Numbered from the stretch's first letter, positions 44,588 to 54,215 are shown. The stretch: 64,000 bases of DNA from Cyclobacteriaceae bacterium (GCA_028285685.1 JANQOR010000011.1:16001-80000), one strand, 5' to 3'. Numbers and translations are program-made. Notes: generated from the sequence alone by a model not told the origin.

Positions 44588-47500
44588 ATGGGTAGGATTT
44601 TACTACTATGTTTAGTGTTCTCAGCGGTCATTATTCATGACTCCAAAGCACAGAGAACAGTATCCGGAAAGGTCACCGATGATGCAGGTGATGGTCTTCC
44701 GGGTGTTAACGTTGTGATTAAAGGTACAACGACAGGGACTACAACTGATATTGATGGAAATTATTCTTTGTCAGTTGAAGATGGTTCCATTCTGACTTTT
44801 TCGTACGTTGGATTTGAATCACAGGAAGTTGAGGTCGGCGCTCGATCTGTAATCGATCTGTCTCTTGGAGGTGTGATTGAGCTTCAGGAGGTGGTTGTCA
44901 CAGGCTATGGAGTAGAGCAGAAACGTGATCTGACTGGCTCAATTGCTAATGTCAAAGCTGCGGAAATTAGTAACACTGCACTCCAATCTTTTGACAAGGC
45001 TATTCAGGGACGAGCTGCTGGCGTTCAGGTACAAGCAGCGTCAGGGCAGCCAGGCGGGGCAGCCACCTTTATCATTAGAGGGATTGGATCTCTAAATGAT
45101 AACACGCCTTTGTTTATTGTCGACGGAATTCAAGTGAATACCAACGATGTAGCTGGGCAAGGATCAGACAATGTTCTAGCTGGCATAAATCCAAATGACA
45201 TAGCGTCGATTGAAATTTTAAAGGACGCAGCAGCAGCAGCAATTTACGGAGCTCAGTCAGCAAATGGAGTTGTTCTTATTACAACGAAGAAGGGAGAAGC
45301 TAACAAAACAAATGTTGAGTTCAGTTATCAACGTGGCATTACCAAACCCCTGGAGTTGTACGATGTAATGAATGCTCAGCAGCTGGCAGAAATCAAGGCG
45401 GAGTCATATATAAATGCGGGATTAGACCCGGCAACTGCGTATCCAATTTTTGGGAATGCTGAAGATCCTACAACATTGACCCCTTATGATTGGGTAGGTG
45501 CCATGCTAAACGACCCAGCAGACATGCATATTATCAACGGTCGTTTGAGTGGCGGGACAGACAAAACCAGATTTTACATCTCCCTTTCAAGCGAGAAACA
45601 GGAAGGCCAGATTATTCAATCTGAGTGGGAGCGACAAACCATTCGGGCAAATTTAAGCCATCAAGCTTCAAAGAAGCTGTCCGTTAGTTCTACGCTAGGT
45701 CTCACAAGACAGCGATATTTTGGTTCTATTGCCAATGGAAACTTTGTAAACGGACCATTTCAGGCCATGTATTTGCTGCAACCGAATTCACCCGGCGTAG
45801 ATTCAAGCACAGGTGAATATAATCTGTATCCAGCACACTTCGCAACCACCAATGCGGGACATCAATTTAACTACAACATTCTGGAAGGAGTTCATGAGGA
45901 AAGAAGAGAGGCGTTCATTGGACAAGCTCTTGCGAGTTTGAATATCTCATACCAGATTTTGGACTTCCTTACATTATCAGGATTTGGTGGTGTTGACTGG
46001 GTAGATTCAAGAAGTAGGGGTGAACGACCACCAACAATTCCAGTCTTTGCAGGATTCAATGGACAAGTATTTCAGGATGATAGATCTCAAATAAATTGGA
46101 ATGCTAACTGGACTCTTTCTTTTAACAAGACCTTCGGATCAGATCATAATGTATCTGCATTGATTGGAACGGAATGGAAAGAAGATATACGCGAGAATTT
46201 CGATGCTACGGTTCGTCAGTTTGGCAATGGAGAATTTCTCCGTCAATTCGATCAGGGAACACAATTTCTCAATGTAGATGGTAATATCAACAAGTTCAGT
46301 CGGTTTGGTGCATTTACACGAGGTACCTACAATTATCAAAATAAGTACTATGTAAATGGCACATTCCGGCGGGATGGAAGCTCAAAATTTGGGGCTACTA
46401 CACGTTTTGGAACCTTTTGGTCACTAGGAGCAAGTTGGCGGATTATTGATGAGAGCTTCATGAACTCCGTCAGTTTTTTAGATGATTTGAAGTTGAGGTT
46501 TAGCTTCGGTGAACTGGGAAATGCAAATCCAATCGATGATTATGAGGCGATTTCGGCATATACCGGGGAAAGACAATACAACGGAGTTGCAGGTCAGGTA
46601 ATTGTGGTTGCTAATGATGCTGTTACTTGGGAGATATCAAACCAGTCTAATGTTGGCCTTGATTTCGGAATACTTGGAAATAGGCTTTCTGGAAGCTTTG
46701 ACTGGTTTAGAAATGATACACAAGCACAGCTCTTTGATGTACCTCAAACTGACGATGCGGCGATTGGTGCAGTAAGAAGCAACATCGGGGAGGTGCGAAA
46801 TCAGGGCTATGAAGTGGAGTTATCCTCTGTCAATTTTGATGCCGGCGGCTTCAAATGGACTTCCAGTTTTAATATAACCTTTATAAAGAATGAAGTACTG
46901 TCACTTCCAGGAGGCGCGGATACTCTTGGAACAGACTATATTGTTGGACAACCAGCTGAGTTCTTTTGGGGTGTAGATTACTTGGGAGTTAATCCTGCAA
47001 ATGGTCGTCCCCTTTATCGTACAAGAGATGGTAATACATCCTACGGCAACCTGGGAAATGATGATGCTTATATCATTGGCTCTCCCATTCCGGACTACTA
47101 TGGCGGTTTTGGAAATACCTTTAGCTACAAAGGACTGGCTCTTGATATCTTCTTCCAATTCCAAATGGGCAATGAAGCCTTTAATGGAGATTTGTACAAC
47201 CTCGCATATTCAGGTGCCACACCTGACAACCAACTGGTGTCGCAACTAAGCAGATGGCAACAACCAGGAGATGTTACCAATGTGCCAATTGCTGTTAATG
47301 GTGGTCAAGTTGACGGATTCGATGTTCAATTTCCAGGCGTCACTCCGTCCAGATACATTTCAGACGGTAGCTATATACGACTAAAACAGATCACCTTGTC
47401 TTATGCCTTACCAACAAGTTTATTGAGCAGCACCAATGTCATTAAAGGCGCTCAACTATTTGTGAGTGGAACCAACCTGGCGACCTGGACTAAATTCGAT

Positions 47501-47614
47501 GGAATTGACCCGGAAGTAATTGTGAACAACAACAGTGCTACTACGACTACTTCCTCCTATGGTGTTTATCCGGTTGGCAGACAATTCACAGGAGGTGTCA
47601 CAGTCAAATTTTAG
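44588..47614 (+). CDS. SusC/RagA-family TonB-dependent outer-membrane transporter (second copy)
   Basis: 1008 residues: short signal peptide ending SKAQ, CarboxypepD-reg-like domain (TVSGKVTDDAGDGLPGVNVVIKG), ELQEVVVTGYG, plug (FIIRGIGSLNDNTPLFIVDGIQV ... LKDAAAAAIYGAQSANGVVLITTK) and barrel. No STN domain. The leading domain is almost the same as in the SusC at 34358, but plug and barrel are only family-level similar, so it should carry a different substrate. The signal peptide is short and weakly hydrophobic (VFSAVIIHDSKAQ); the start could be misplaced, but no better in-frame start is seen. Confidence 0.94.
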   Translation: MGRILLLCLVFSAVIIHDSKAQRTVSGKVTDDAGDGLPGVNVVIKGTTTGTTTDIDGNYSLSVEDGSILTFSYVGFESQEVEVGARSVIDLSLGGVIELQEVVVTGYGVEQKRDLTGSIANVKAAEISNTALQSFDKAIQGRAAGVQVQAASGQPGGAATFIIRGIGSLNDNTPLFIVDGIQVNTNDVAGQGSDNVLAGINPNDIASIEILKDAAAAAIYGAQSANGVVLITTKKGEANKTNVEFSYQRGITKPLELYDVMNAQQLAEIKAESYINAGLDPATAYPIFGNAEDPTTLTPYDWVGAMLNDPADMHIINGRLSGGTDKTRFYISLSSEKQEGQIIQSEWERQTIRANLSHQASKKLSVSSTLGLTRQRYFGSIANGNFVNGPFQAMYLLQPNSPGVDSSTGEYNLYPAHFATTNAGHQFNYNILEGVHEERREAFIGQALASLNISYQILDFLTLSGFGGVDWVDSRSRGERPPTIPVFAGFNGQVFQDDRSQINWNANWTLSFNKTFGSDHNVSALIGTEWKEDIRENFDATVRQFGNGEFLRQFDQGTQFLNVDGNINKFSRFGAFTRGTYNYQNKYYVNGTFRRDGSSKFGATTRFGTFWSLGASWRIIDESFMNSVSFLDDLKLRFSFGELGNANPIDDYEAISAYTGERQYNGVAGQVIVVANDAVTWEISNQSNVGLDFGILGNRLSGSFDWFRNDTQAQLFDVPQTDDAAIGAVRSNIGEVRNQGYEVELSSVNFDAGGFKWTSSFNITFIKNEVLSLPGGADTLGTDYIVGQPAEFFWGVDYLGVNPANGRPLYRTRDGNTSYGNLGNDDAYIIGSPIPDYYGGFGNTFSYKGLALDIFFQFQMGNEAFNGDLYNLAYSGATPDNQLVSQLSRWQQPGDVTNVPIAVNGGQVDGFDVQFPGVTPSRYISDGSYIRLKQITLSYALPTSLLSSTNVIKGAQLFVSGTNLATWTKFDGIDPEVIVNNNSATTTTSSYGVYPVGRQFTGGVTVKF

Positions 47615-47631
47615 TTAAATCAAAAAGTACT

Positions 47632-49104
47632 ATGAAAAAATATATAACAATATTGTCACTATGCGTGGTTGTGTTTAGCTGCAACGATGACATGGAATTT
47701 TTGCAACCGGACCCTCCTTCACTATTGACAGAGGAAGCGGCTTTTTCAAATATTGGTGGCGTAGAAGGAGTCGTAGCTTCCGCTTACAACCGTTTGATCA
47801 ATTTTGATAATTACGGGCAACGGATGATGATTGCTCCAGATGCTTTGGCGGATAACCTTGAGATTGGTCAAAATACGGGACGGTATACAGGAGAAGTTGT
47901 AAATACGGCGAGAGATCATATTAACCTTATGGATGACCCTGGTAACCCTGACGGACTTGGGTATTCTGTGAGAAGATCGTACAATGCCTATAGAGCAATC
48001 CAGGATTGCAACTTGGCAATCTATGCTCTTAATGAACTTGGTCTCAGGGAAGAGGACGCTGCTCTTGCAAATATTCTTGAAGGAGAGGCGAAATTCATTA
48101 GAGCTTTAAGCTATTTTGATTTAATGAGGGTGTATGCCTATGAGCCTGGAAATGAGGTGAATGGGTGGGATCGAGGCGTTGTTCTACGGACTGAACCTAT
48201 TTTAGGAGCATCTGACGCTGATGAACGTGAACGAAGCAGTAACGTCGAGGTTTATACCCAGATAAGAAATGACCTTGATGATGCAATCAATTTGTTGCCT
48301 GGTGAGGCAGATAATGCCAATTTCCCCAACAGAGCTTCCAACACTGCAGCCAGAGCACTAAAGGCAAGGATGCACCTTTATCTCGGCGAGTATGCTCAAG
48401 CAGCAACAGAGGCAGACGCAGTGCTGACCTCAACAACGGCAACACTCACTGATGCCACAACGCATCTTGCCTCCTGGTCAGCTGTCAACCACCCAGAAGC
48501 AATCTTCGAATTGGCCATTTCGGCTAACGATTGGAATACTGTCGACGGGATAAATAATTCTCTTGCCACCGTCACTAGAGTTGATCAGCCTGGATTCGCT
48601 AACTCTCAGGGTGCAGTTAAGGCAAGTGATGAATTGCTGGCTGCGTATGAAGCAGGTGATGTACGACTTGGCCTATGGGTGGCTCAAGGAGCTGATTATT
48701 TTGAAGGAGTTAAGTGGAATGGCGAACTTGGGGATTTCAGGGAAAATATTCCAATTATCCGCTTTTCTGAGGTCCTGTTGATTGCTGCGGAGGCAAAGGC
48801 TAGGTCTGGAGATGAGACTGGCGCTCAGACTGACATTTCTACTTTGAGAACAAATAGAGGTTTGACAGCCACGACGGCAACAGGGACAACACTGACGGAT
48901 CTAATCATGAATGAGCGACGAGTTGAATTGGTATTGGAGGGTCATCGATGGTTTGATCTGAAACGATTGCAGATGAATGTACCAAAGCCCGCTGATCTGG
49001 GAGTTGGTGCAACCCTGTCAGCAACTGACTTCAGAATTCTTGGTGATATCAATACGGATTATCTCTCAATTAATTCAGCTGTGCAACAAAACCCTGGGTA
49101 CTAA
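47632..49104 (+). CDS. SusD/RagB-family surface lipoprotein (second copy)
   Basis: 490 residues. The lipoprotein signal ends CVVVFSC followed by NDD, consistent with surface export. SusD features: VEGVVASAYNRLINFDNYG, RALSYFDLMRVYAYEPG and the C-terminal NERRVELVLEGHRWFDLKRLQ. It pairs with the SusC encoded 17 nt upstream. It is closer to the long SusD forms than the 442-residue copy at 37379. Confidence 0.94.
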   Translation: MKKYITILSLCVVVFSCNDDMEFLQPDPPSLLTEEAAFSNIGGVEGVVASAYNRLINFDNYGQRMMIAPDALADNLEIGQNTGRYTGEVVNTARDHINLMDDPGNPDGLGYSVRRSYNAYRAIQDCNLAIYALNELGLREEDAALANILEGEAKFIRALSYFDLMRVYAYEPGNEVNGWDRGVVLRTEPILGASDADERERSSNVEVYTQIRNDLDDAINLLPGEADNANFPNRASNTAARALKARMHLYLGEYAQAATEADAVLTSTTATLTDATTHLASWSAVNHPEAIFELAISANDWNTVDGINNSLATVTRVDQPGFANSQGAVKASDELLAAYEAGDVRLGLWVAQGADYFEGVKWNGELGDFRENIPIIRFSEVLLIAAEAKARSGDETGAQTDISTLRTNRGLTATTATGTTLTDLIMNERRVELVLEGHRWFDLKRLQMNVPKPADLGVGATLSATDFRILGDINTDYLSINSAVQQNPGY

Positions 49105-49117
49105 AAATTGATAAATA

Positions 49118-49984
49118 ATGAAACATCTAAAATACATAACCTTGTTTTCCACACTCTTCCTTCTGACATCATGCTTTGATGATCCGGGAACTGATATTCT
49201 CTGGGAAGGAGGGAGTTTCGTAGAATTGGATGCCGCTACAACGGTAAGTGGCGTTAGAGACTATTCTTATCTTAGGTTGAACGATGGAACCACTTATTCA
49301 TCAGGTATGAATATATTGTTGGCATCTGCTGATAATTCTAGTGGCGTAGTTGTCAATTTTGAAATTGATCCGTCCTCAACTGCGATCGAGGGTATCCACT
49401 ATAGCTCTAGTGGCAACTCCGTTACGATTGCGGCAGGGACATTTGTTGGTGAGCTCCCCTTAACTATTCTAGCAGATAATATCAATGCTGGCGAGTCATT
49501 CTCAATTGTTGTGAATCTAACCTCAGCTGATGTTGTAGTGGGTGAACGCTCTTCCGCAACGCATAATATCGCGATATCATGCACGTCAGACTTAGCTGCT
49601 GACTACACATTTACTACGAATAGCGCAATGACAGGGCCAGGTGGAGCGGGATGTTGTACAAATGGCCTAAATGGCAGTGGAACAATCACAGCTACACCAA
49701 CATCTGGAACTTATACTTTGACCGACGTATCATTCGGTGTTTTTCCGGATTTGTGGTCGGACTCACCCGCATCAGGACCCTTATTGGTAGATGTTTGCGA
49801 TCAACTGTCCTTTAGTGGTGCAGATCAGTATGGTGATTCTTACTCATTTACCTCCGCAATTAGCCGAAGTGCGGATGGTTCCTCCATTACATTCTCATGG
49901 GCAAATACCTACGGAGACGGGGGTACTACAACTCTAACTTTGACCGATGGCACCTGGCCGGAATCCATCAATTCCGGTATTTAG
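49118..49984 (+). CDS. Surface lipoprotein with beta-sandwich and cysteine-containing C-terminal domain
   Basis: 288 residues. Lipoprotein signal STLFLLTSC, then FDDPG. The middle has a Calx-beta-like strand pattern (SVTIAAGTFVGELPLTILADNINAGESFSIVVNL). The C-terminal domain begins at CTSDLAADYTF and carries CC, SFG and a later VDVC, the same order of features as the lipoprotein at 38727. It is the third gene of the second SusCD operon, in the SusE position. A terminator follows 21 nt after the stop. Confidence 0.75.
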   Translation: MKHLKYITLFSTLFLLTSCFDDPGTDILWEGGSFVELDAATTVSGVRDYSYLRLNDGTTYSSGMNILLASADNSSGVVVNFEIDPSSTAIEGIHYSSSGNSVTIAAGTFVGELPLTILADNINAGESFSIVVNLTSADVVVGERSSATHNIAISCTSDLAADYTFTTNSAMTGPGGAGCCTNGLNGSGTITATPTSGTYTLTDVSFGVFPDLWSDSPASGPLLVDVCDQLSFSGADQYGDSYSFTSAISRSADGSSITFSWANTYGDGGTTTLTLTDGTWPESINSGI

Positions 49985-50005
49985 ACGCTAGCCATAATTT
50001 GAAAG

Positions 50006-50029
50006 AAGGGAGCAATTGTTCCCTTTTTT
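50006..50029 (+). terminator. Intrinsic terminator between the lipoprotein and S8 protease genes
   Basis: AAGGGAGC pairs with GTTCCCTT (one G-U) over 8 bp around AATT, followed by a T-run to 50029. It lies 30 nt before the protease start, parallel to the terminator at 41473-41507. Confidence 0.85.
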
Positions 50030-50059
50030 CATTCTCATAGGGTCATGCAAACGAGTATC

Positions 50060-53000
50060 ATGAATAAATTAATCATAGTTGTCAAATTTTTTTTGACGAT
50101 TGTATTGTCACTTTGGTTAATTCAAGGATTTGGACAATCCATTCAATCCAGAGGTGCCTCCAATAAACTGGTAGCATTATCCGATTCTCTCAATCAATTG
50201 AATGAGAAAAGAAGGAAACGAGTTCAGGAGTATCTATCAAAAACTGGTGAAACACTTTTTTTTAACAAAAATGGTTCTACCTACGCCATAAAGGATATTG
50301 ACAGAAGTGGAAACCCGATTTACATTAAAACTACCAATGAAGGAGCAGCAATAACGACAGGAGCCAATCATTTGCAAATACAGGGATCATTAGGTCTTGA
50401 TCTGGACGGGAGTGGTGTTGGTTTAGCCATATGGGATGGAGGTAAAGTAAGGGATACCCATCAGGAATTTGACGGGAGAGTAATACCAAGTGATGGAGCT
50501 ACAGAAAATAATTCGCATGCAACACATGTAACTGGTACAATATTAGCCAACGGTATAAATTCTTTCGCTAGGGGGATGGCGGTAAATGCCAGTGCAAGAA
50601 CATTTGATTTTTTAGACGATGATTCTGAAATGGGTAAGTGGCTGAGTGATGATAAGGATGGGATTATTCTCTCCAATCACTCATATGGCACTGTTTCAGG
50701 CTGGGACGATGGAAGTTGGTTTGGAGATGCGAGTGTGAGTGAGCTAGAGGATTATAAATTCGGTTTCTACGATGGGGGTGCTGCCATCTGGGATCAATTG
50801 GCATATGTAGCACCTTACTATTCAATTGTCAAATCTGCTGGTAATGATAGGGGGGATTCCGGTGAAGGTATTTATCCTCCTGATGGTCCGTATGATATTA
50901 TTGCCACAACCGGCACAGCAAAAAACATATTCACAATTGGAGCTGTAAGCAAGGTCCCTGATTATGTCGGGCCGGAAGATGTACTAATGTCTTCTTTTAG
51001 TTCGTGGGGTCCTACAGATGACGGTCGCATAAAGCCGGATTTTGTTGCGGCTGGTGTTGGAGTGTTGTCAACTTTTGACTCCTCAGATGATGATTATGGA
51101 TTGCTTCAAGGGACTTCAATGTCAGCTCCAAATGTGACGGGATCACTAGCATTACTTCAACAATTGTATAGCAATCTTAATGGTGGAAACTATATGAAAT
51201 CCGCACTACTAAAGGCCCTGGCCATTCATACAATCAAAGAAGCAGGAACAGGGCCAGGACCCGATTATAAATTTGGCTGGGGCCTCCTAGATGCCAGGGA
51301 TGCAGCTAACTTTTTGATAGAGGAGAATAGTCATGATCGATTGATATTACCAATTGAAATTTTTGAGGGCGGAGACTATGTCTATGAATTCACTCCCGTG
51401 AAGGACTCCAAAGTGATCGCAACTTTGGTTTGGACAGATGTTCCCGGGTCCCCACCTCAAGTACAGCTCGATCCTAATGACTTGATATTGGTTAATGATC
51501 TTGACCTGAGGGTTTCGGATCAAGCGGGGATGCACATGCCATGGATTCTGGATCCCTCCAATCCAGGTGCCAACGCTACCTTAGGTGATAATTTCAGAGA
51601 TAATGTTGAAAAGATTGAATTCATCAGTGACGGTTCACAATGTACTCTTCAAGTCACACATAAAAATTCGGTTACCCATGAATCTCAACAAGCGTTTTTG
51701 CTAATCTCATATCAATCTGTTGAGAGTCCACCCGTATTATATTGGGTTGGTGAGAGTGATAATGCCTGGAGTAATTCATCTAACTGGTCAACGGAATCAG
51801 GGGGAGTTGGAGGAACAGCGCTACCATCTGCGGAGTCGACCGTAGTATTTGACAACAATTCTTTTGAAGAAGAAAACGGAACTCTTTCACTAACTTCTGA
51901 CGTGACTGTGTCTTCCTTTGTTTGGCTTACCACCTCCGTTCAGACGATCGATTTAAATACGTTCAAGTTAGAGGTTAGAGGAAATATCTCAATTGGTAAT
52001 AACTTGAATATTGGCGGTCATGGTGAAGTTGTGATTGTTGGCAATGGAAGGTCAGATGTTCTTGACCTTGCCCTGGGAGATACTTTTAGGAATACCGCAG
52101 TGATCTTCGATGATAAGGATGCCAAATGGAATTTATTGGGTAAGACAGAAATTCATAAACTGGTGCTGAGGTCTGGGTCGCTAACAGCTGATGATATCGA
52201 AATAAATGTAGGGTCCCTGATTTGTTCTGAGGTCGGACACAAATCTCTAGAGGTTGATCATAGCGTCGTAACCTTTTCTTCGGAGATAGACTTTGGTGTT
52301 CTTGACAAACTGAGCGATGTAGAGACCATCTACAGAACCGAGGAAACCTCAATTCACTTTCAAACGGATGAGGATCATGATGGTTCCTTGTTCATAGACT
52401 CTGGAAGTCAACTCACAATTTCAGGTAATGGTCGACTTGAATCGGTTCAGAATATGGGAACATTGACTCTCGGCTCAAACTTTGCCATCCATCGGTTACA
52501 GTTGGAAGGCGGGTCACAACTCACTCTTAATGATTCGCGACGCTTGACTTTAACAGAACTTGTCGTCAATTCAGGTGCTGAAAGAGTCACCATTAATAGT
52601 TTAGGACATAGCGCTATTCTACTGGATGGACACAGAAAAATTTGCTTAAAGAATATCGATGTAGCTGATGTCGACAGATTAGGTCAGGCTTCAGTGACGG
52701 TTGGGGCAAATGGAACCGTAATCAATTCTTCCGGGTGGAGACAAGATCGTTGCGAAGACCTACTTTTTGCTGATTTTTCTTATGACTATAACTGCTTAAA
52801 ATCCTACGTTTATTTTAACAATCTAAGTTCGGGCAATATCACTTCCTATCACTGGGACTTTGGCGATGGGAATTCATCTTCGGAGGCTTCCCCAACTCAT
52901 CAGTTTTTAAGTGAAGATACCTATGATGTTAAATTGAGAGTGTCTGATGAGATTGGAGATCAAGAGTTTGAACAAACAATAGATATTGGATCCAACTCGA

Positions 53001-53449
53001 CTTTCAAGTCAAATGAGATTATTGAGAATAGTACATCGTTGGTCAGTTTAAATGTCGCAGATGCTTATCAATGGTTTCGAGATGGTGGTCTCTTAGAGGG
53101 AGAAACTGATCGGGTTTTTGTTCATAATAATTACCCAGGCACCTACTTTGTCGTTACATTCTCTGGAGAATGTAATTCTGCTTCAGAAAGCTATGATCTG
53201 ATAATACTCAACACTAAGGAGCTATCTGAATTGAATGTACATCCGAATCCTTCTCCAGGCGTGTTTACCCTAGAAGGTGAGGAGTTGGAGAGAGATGAGA
53301 CTCAGATCTTTACAATTTCTGGTCAACGGTTGAGTGTTCCATTAGCTGACTGGAATGGCAGAGTTCTGAATTTGACAGATTATCCGACAGGAATCTACAT
53401 TATCTATCACACCAAGAGTTCGCAAACTCTCAAAATCATGAAGCTGTAA
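50060..53449 (+). CDS. Secreted S8 family subtilase with PKD and T9SS domains
   Basis: 1129 residues from the ATG at 50060; an ATG five codons upstream is also possible. A signal peptide (FFLTIVLSLWLIQGFGQ) is followed by a short pro-region and the subtilisin domain with D126 (IWDGG), H153 (SHATHVTG) and S353 (GTSMSAP). After about residue 560 come parallel beta-helix-like repeats, a PKD domain (YHWDFGDGNSSSEASPTHQF) and a T9SS type A tail (VHPNPSPGVFTLEG ... YPTGIYIIYHT). It is probably a surface or secreted protease supplying peptides to the adjacent SusCD. Confidence 0.93.
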   Translation: MNKLIIVVKFFLTIVLSLWLIQGFGQSIQSRGASNKLVALSDSLNQLNEKRRKRVQEYLSKTGETLFFNKNGSTYAIKDIDRSGNPIYIKTTNEGAAITTGANHLQIQGSLGLDLDGSGVGLAIWDGGKVRDTHQEFDGRVIPSDGATENNSHATHVTGTILANGINSFARGMAVNASARTFDFLDDDSEMGKWLSDDKDGIILSNHSYGTVSGWDDGSWFGDASVSELEDYKFGFYDGGAAIWDQLAYVAPYYSIVKSAGNDRGDSGEGIYPPDGPYDIIATTGTAKNIFTIGAVSKVPDYVGPEDVLMSSFSSWGPTDDGRIKPDFVAAGVGVLSTFDSSDDDYGLLQGTSMSAPNVTGSLALLQQLYSNLNGGNYMKSALLKALAIHTIKEAGTGPGPDYKFGWGLLDARDAANFLIEENSHDRLILPIEIFEGGDYVYEFTPVKDSKVIATLVWTDVPGSPPQVQLDPNDLILVNDLDLRVSDQAGMHMPWILDPSNPGANATLGDNFRDNVEKIEFISDGSQCTLQVTHKNSVTHESQQAFLLISYQSVESPPVLYWVGESDNAWSNSSNWSTESGGVGGTALPSAESTVVFDNNSFEEENGTLSLTSDVTVSSFVWLTTSVQTIDLNTFKLEVRGNISIGNNLNIGGHGEVVIVGNGRSDVLDLALGDTFRNTAVIFDDKDAKWNLLGKTEIHKLVLRSGSLTADDIEINVGSLICSEVGHKSLEVDHSVVTFSSEIDFGVLDKLSDVETIYRTEETSIHFQTDEDHDGSLFIDSGSQLTISGNGRLESVQNMGTLTLGSNFAIHRLQLEGGSQLTLNDSRRLTLTELVVNSGAERVTINSLGHSAILLDGHRKICLKNIDVADVDRLGQASVTVGANGTVINSSGWRQDRCEDLLFADFSYDYNCLKSYVYFNNLSSGNITSYHWDFGDGNSSSEASPTHQFLSEDTYDVKLRVSDEIGDQEFEQTIDIGSNSTFKSNEIIENSTSLVSLNVADAYQWFRDGGLLEGETDRVFVHNNYPGTYFVVTFSGECNSASESYDLIILNTKELSELNVHPNPSPGVFTLEGEELERDETQIFTISGQRLSVPLADWNGRVLNLTDYPTGIYIIYHTKSSQTLKIMKL

Positions 53450-54153
53450 TGAGTATCAAAATATGGAAGAAGTTTGGAGTCATGCTTTCTCTGACCGTGT
53501 CCCCCATTCTTAGCACAGCCCAGATCTCGAACATTCAAGGGAGGCCAAATTCAATTTTGAGAGAAAATAACTTAAACATTCGGATCGTAGGTGATCAGTT
53601 TTTATTTACAGGCATTAAGAGTGCGAAAGTAGTCGATCAAACTGGTGCGGCACATGTTGTGCTAGCCCGATTTGATAAATTGAACAATGAATTTGAGATT
53701 TTCAATGATGATGGAAACCTGCTCATTACTAAGTTTTTATACCCGTTCGTACGCATCGAATATTTTAACGATGAATTAGAGAAAAGACAAGTTCACACTT
53801 TTAAGAACCAATTGAATGTGAAGGGTTATCCGCAACATCACTACTTTGAGGTCCTTGATGAGTCCAATGGTAGTATGATTCTTAAGGATTACTTTACTAG
53901 CAAAATTGATACTGAAGTATCGCAATATGGTAGAGACGACTTTACAAGAAGAGAATTCAAGACGGTGATCAAGTACTTTTACATAAGAGGCGGTAGTACC
54001 TATGAAATAAAAAATAGAAGCAGGTCAATTACATCGATTTTTAAATCACAAATACCAGAATTGAAAAAATATATCAAGAAGAACAAAATAAGGTTTGGTT
54101 CAGAGGAACAACTTGTGCAAGTTCTCAGGCACATCAATACACTGGATATTTAA
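53449..54153 (+). CDS. Small secreted protein coupled to the S8 protease
   Basis: 234 residues, not recognised. Signal peptide near MLSLTVSPILSTAQ. The C-terminus (FYIRGGSTYEIKNRSRSITSIFKSQIPELKKYIKKNKIRF) has a Tyr/Lys-rich pattern I associate with uncharacterised secreted Bacteroidota proteins. The ATG overlaps the protease stop by one base (TAATG), so the pair is translated together, as with the M43 protease and its small partner. Confidence 0.7.
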   Translation: MSIKIWKKFGVMLSLTVSPILSTAQISNIQGRPNSILRENNLNIRIVGDQFLFTGIKSAKVVDQTGAAHVVLARFDKLNNEFEIFNDDGNLLITKFLYPFVRIEYFNDELEKRQVHTFKNQLNVKGYPQHHYFEVLDESNGSMILKDYFTSKIDTEVSQYGRDDFTRREFKTVIKYFYIRGGSTYEIKNRSRSITSIFKSQIPELKKYIKKNKIRFGSEEQLVQVLRHINTLDI

Positions 54154-54215
54154 TGTCCTCTCCATCCTACCTACCCATATCGTAGATCTCAGATAGTCAC
54201 GGATAACAATAATTC

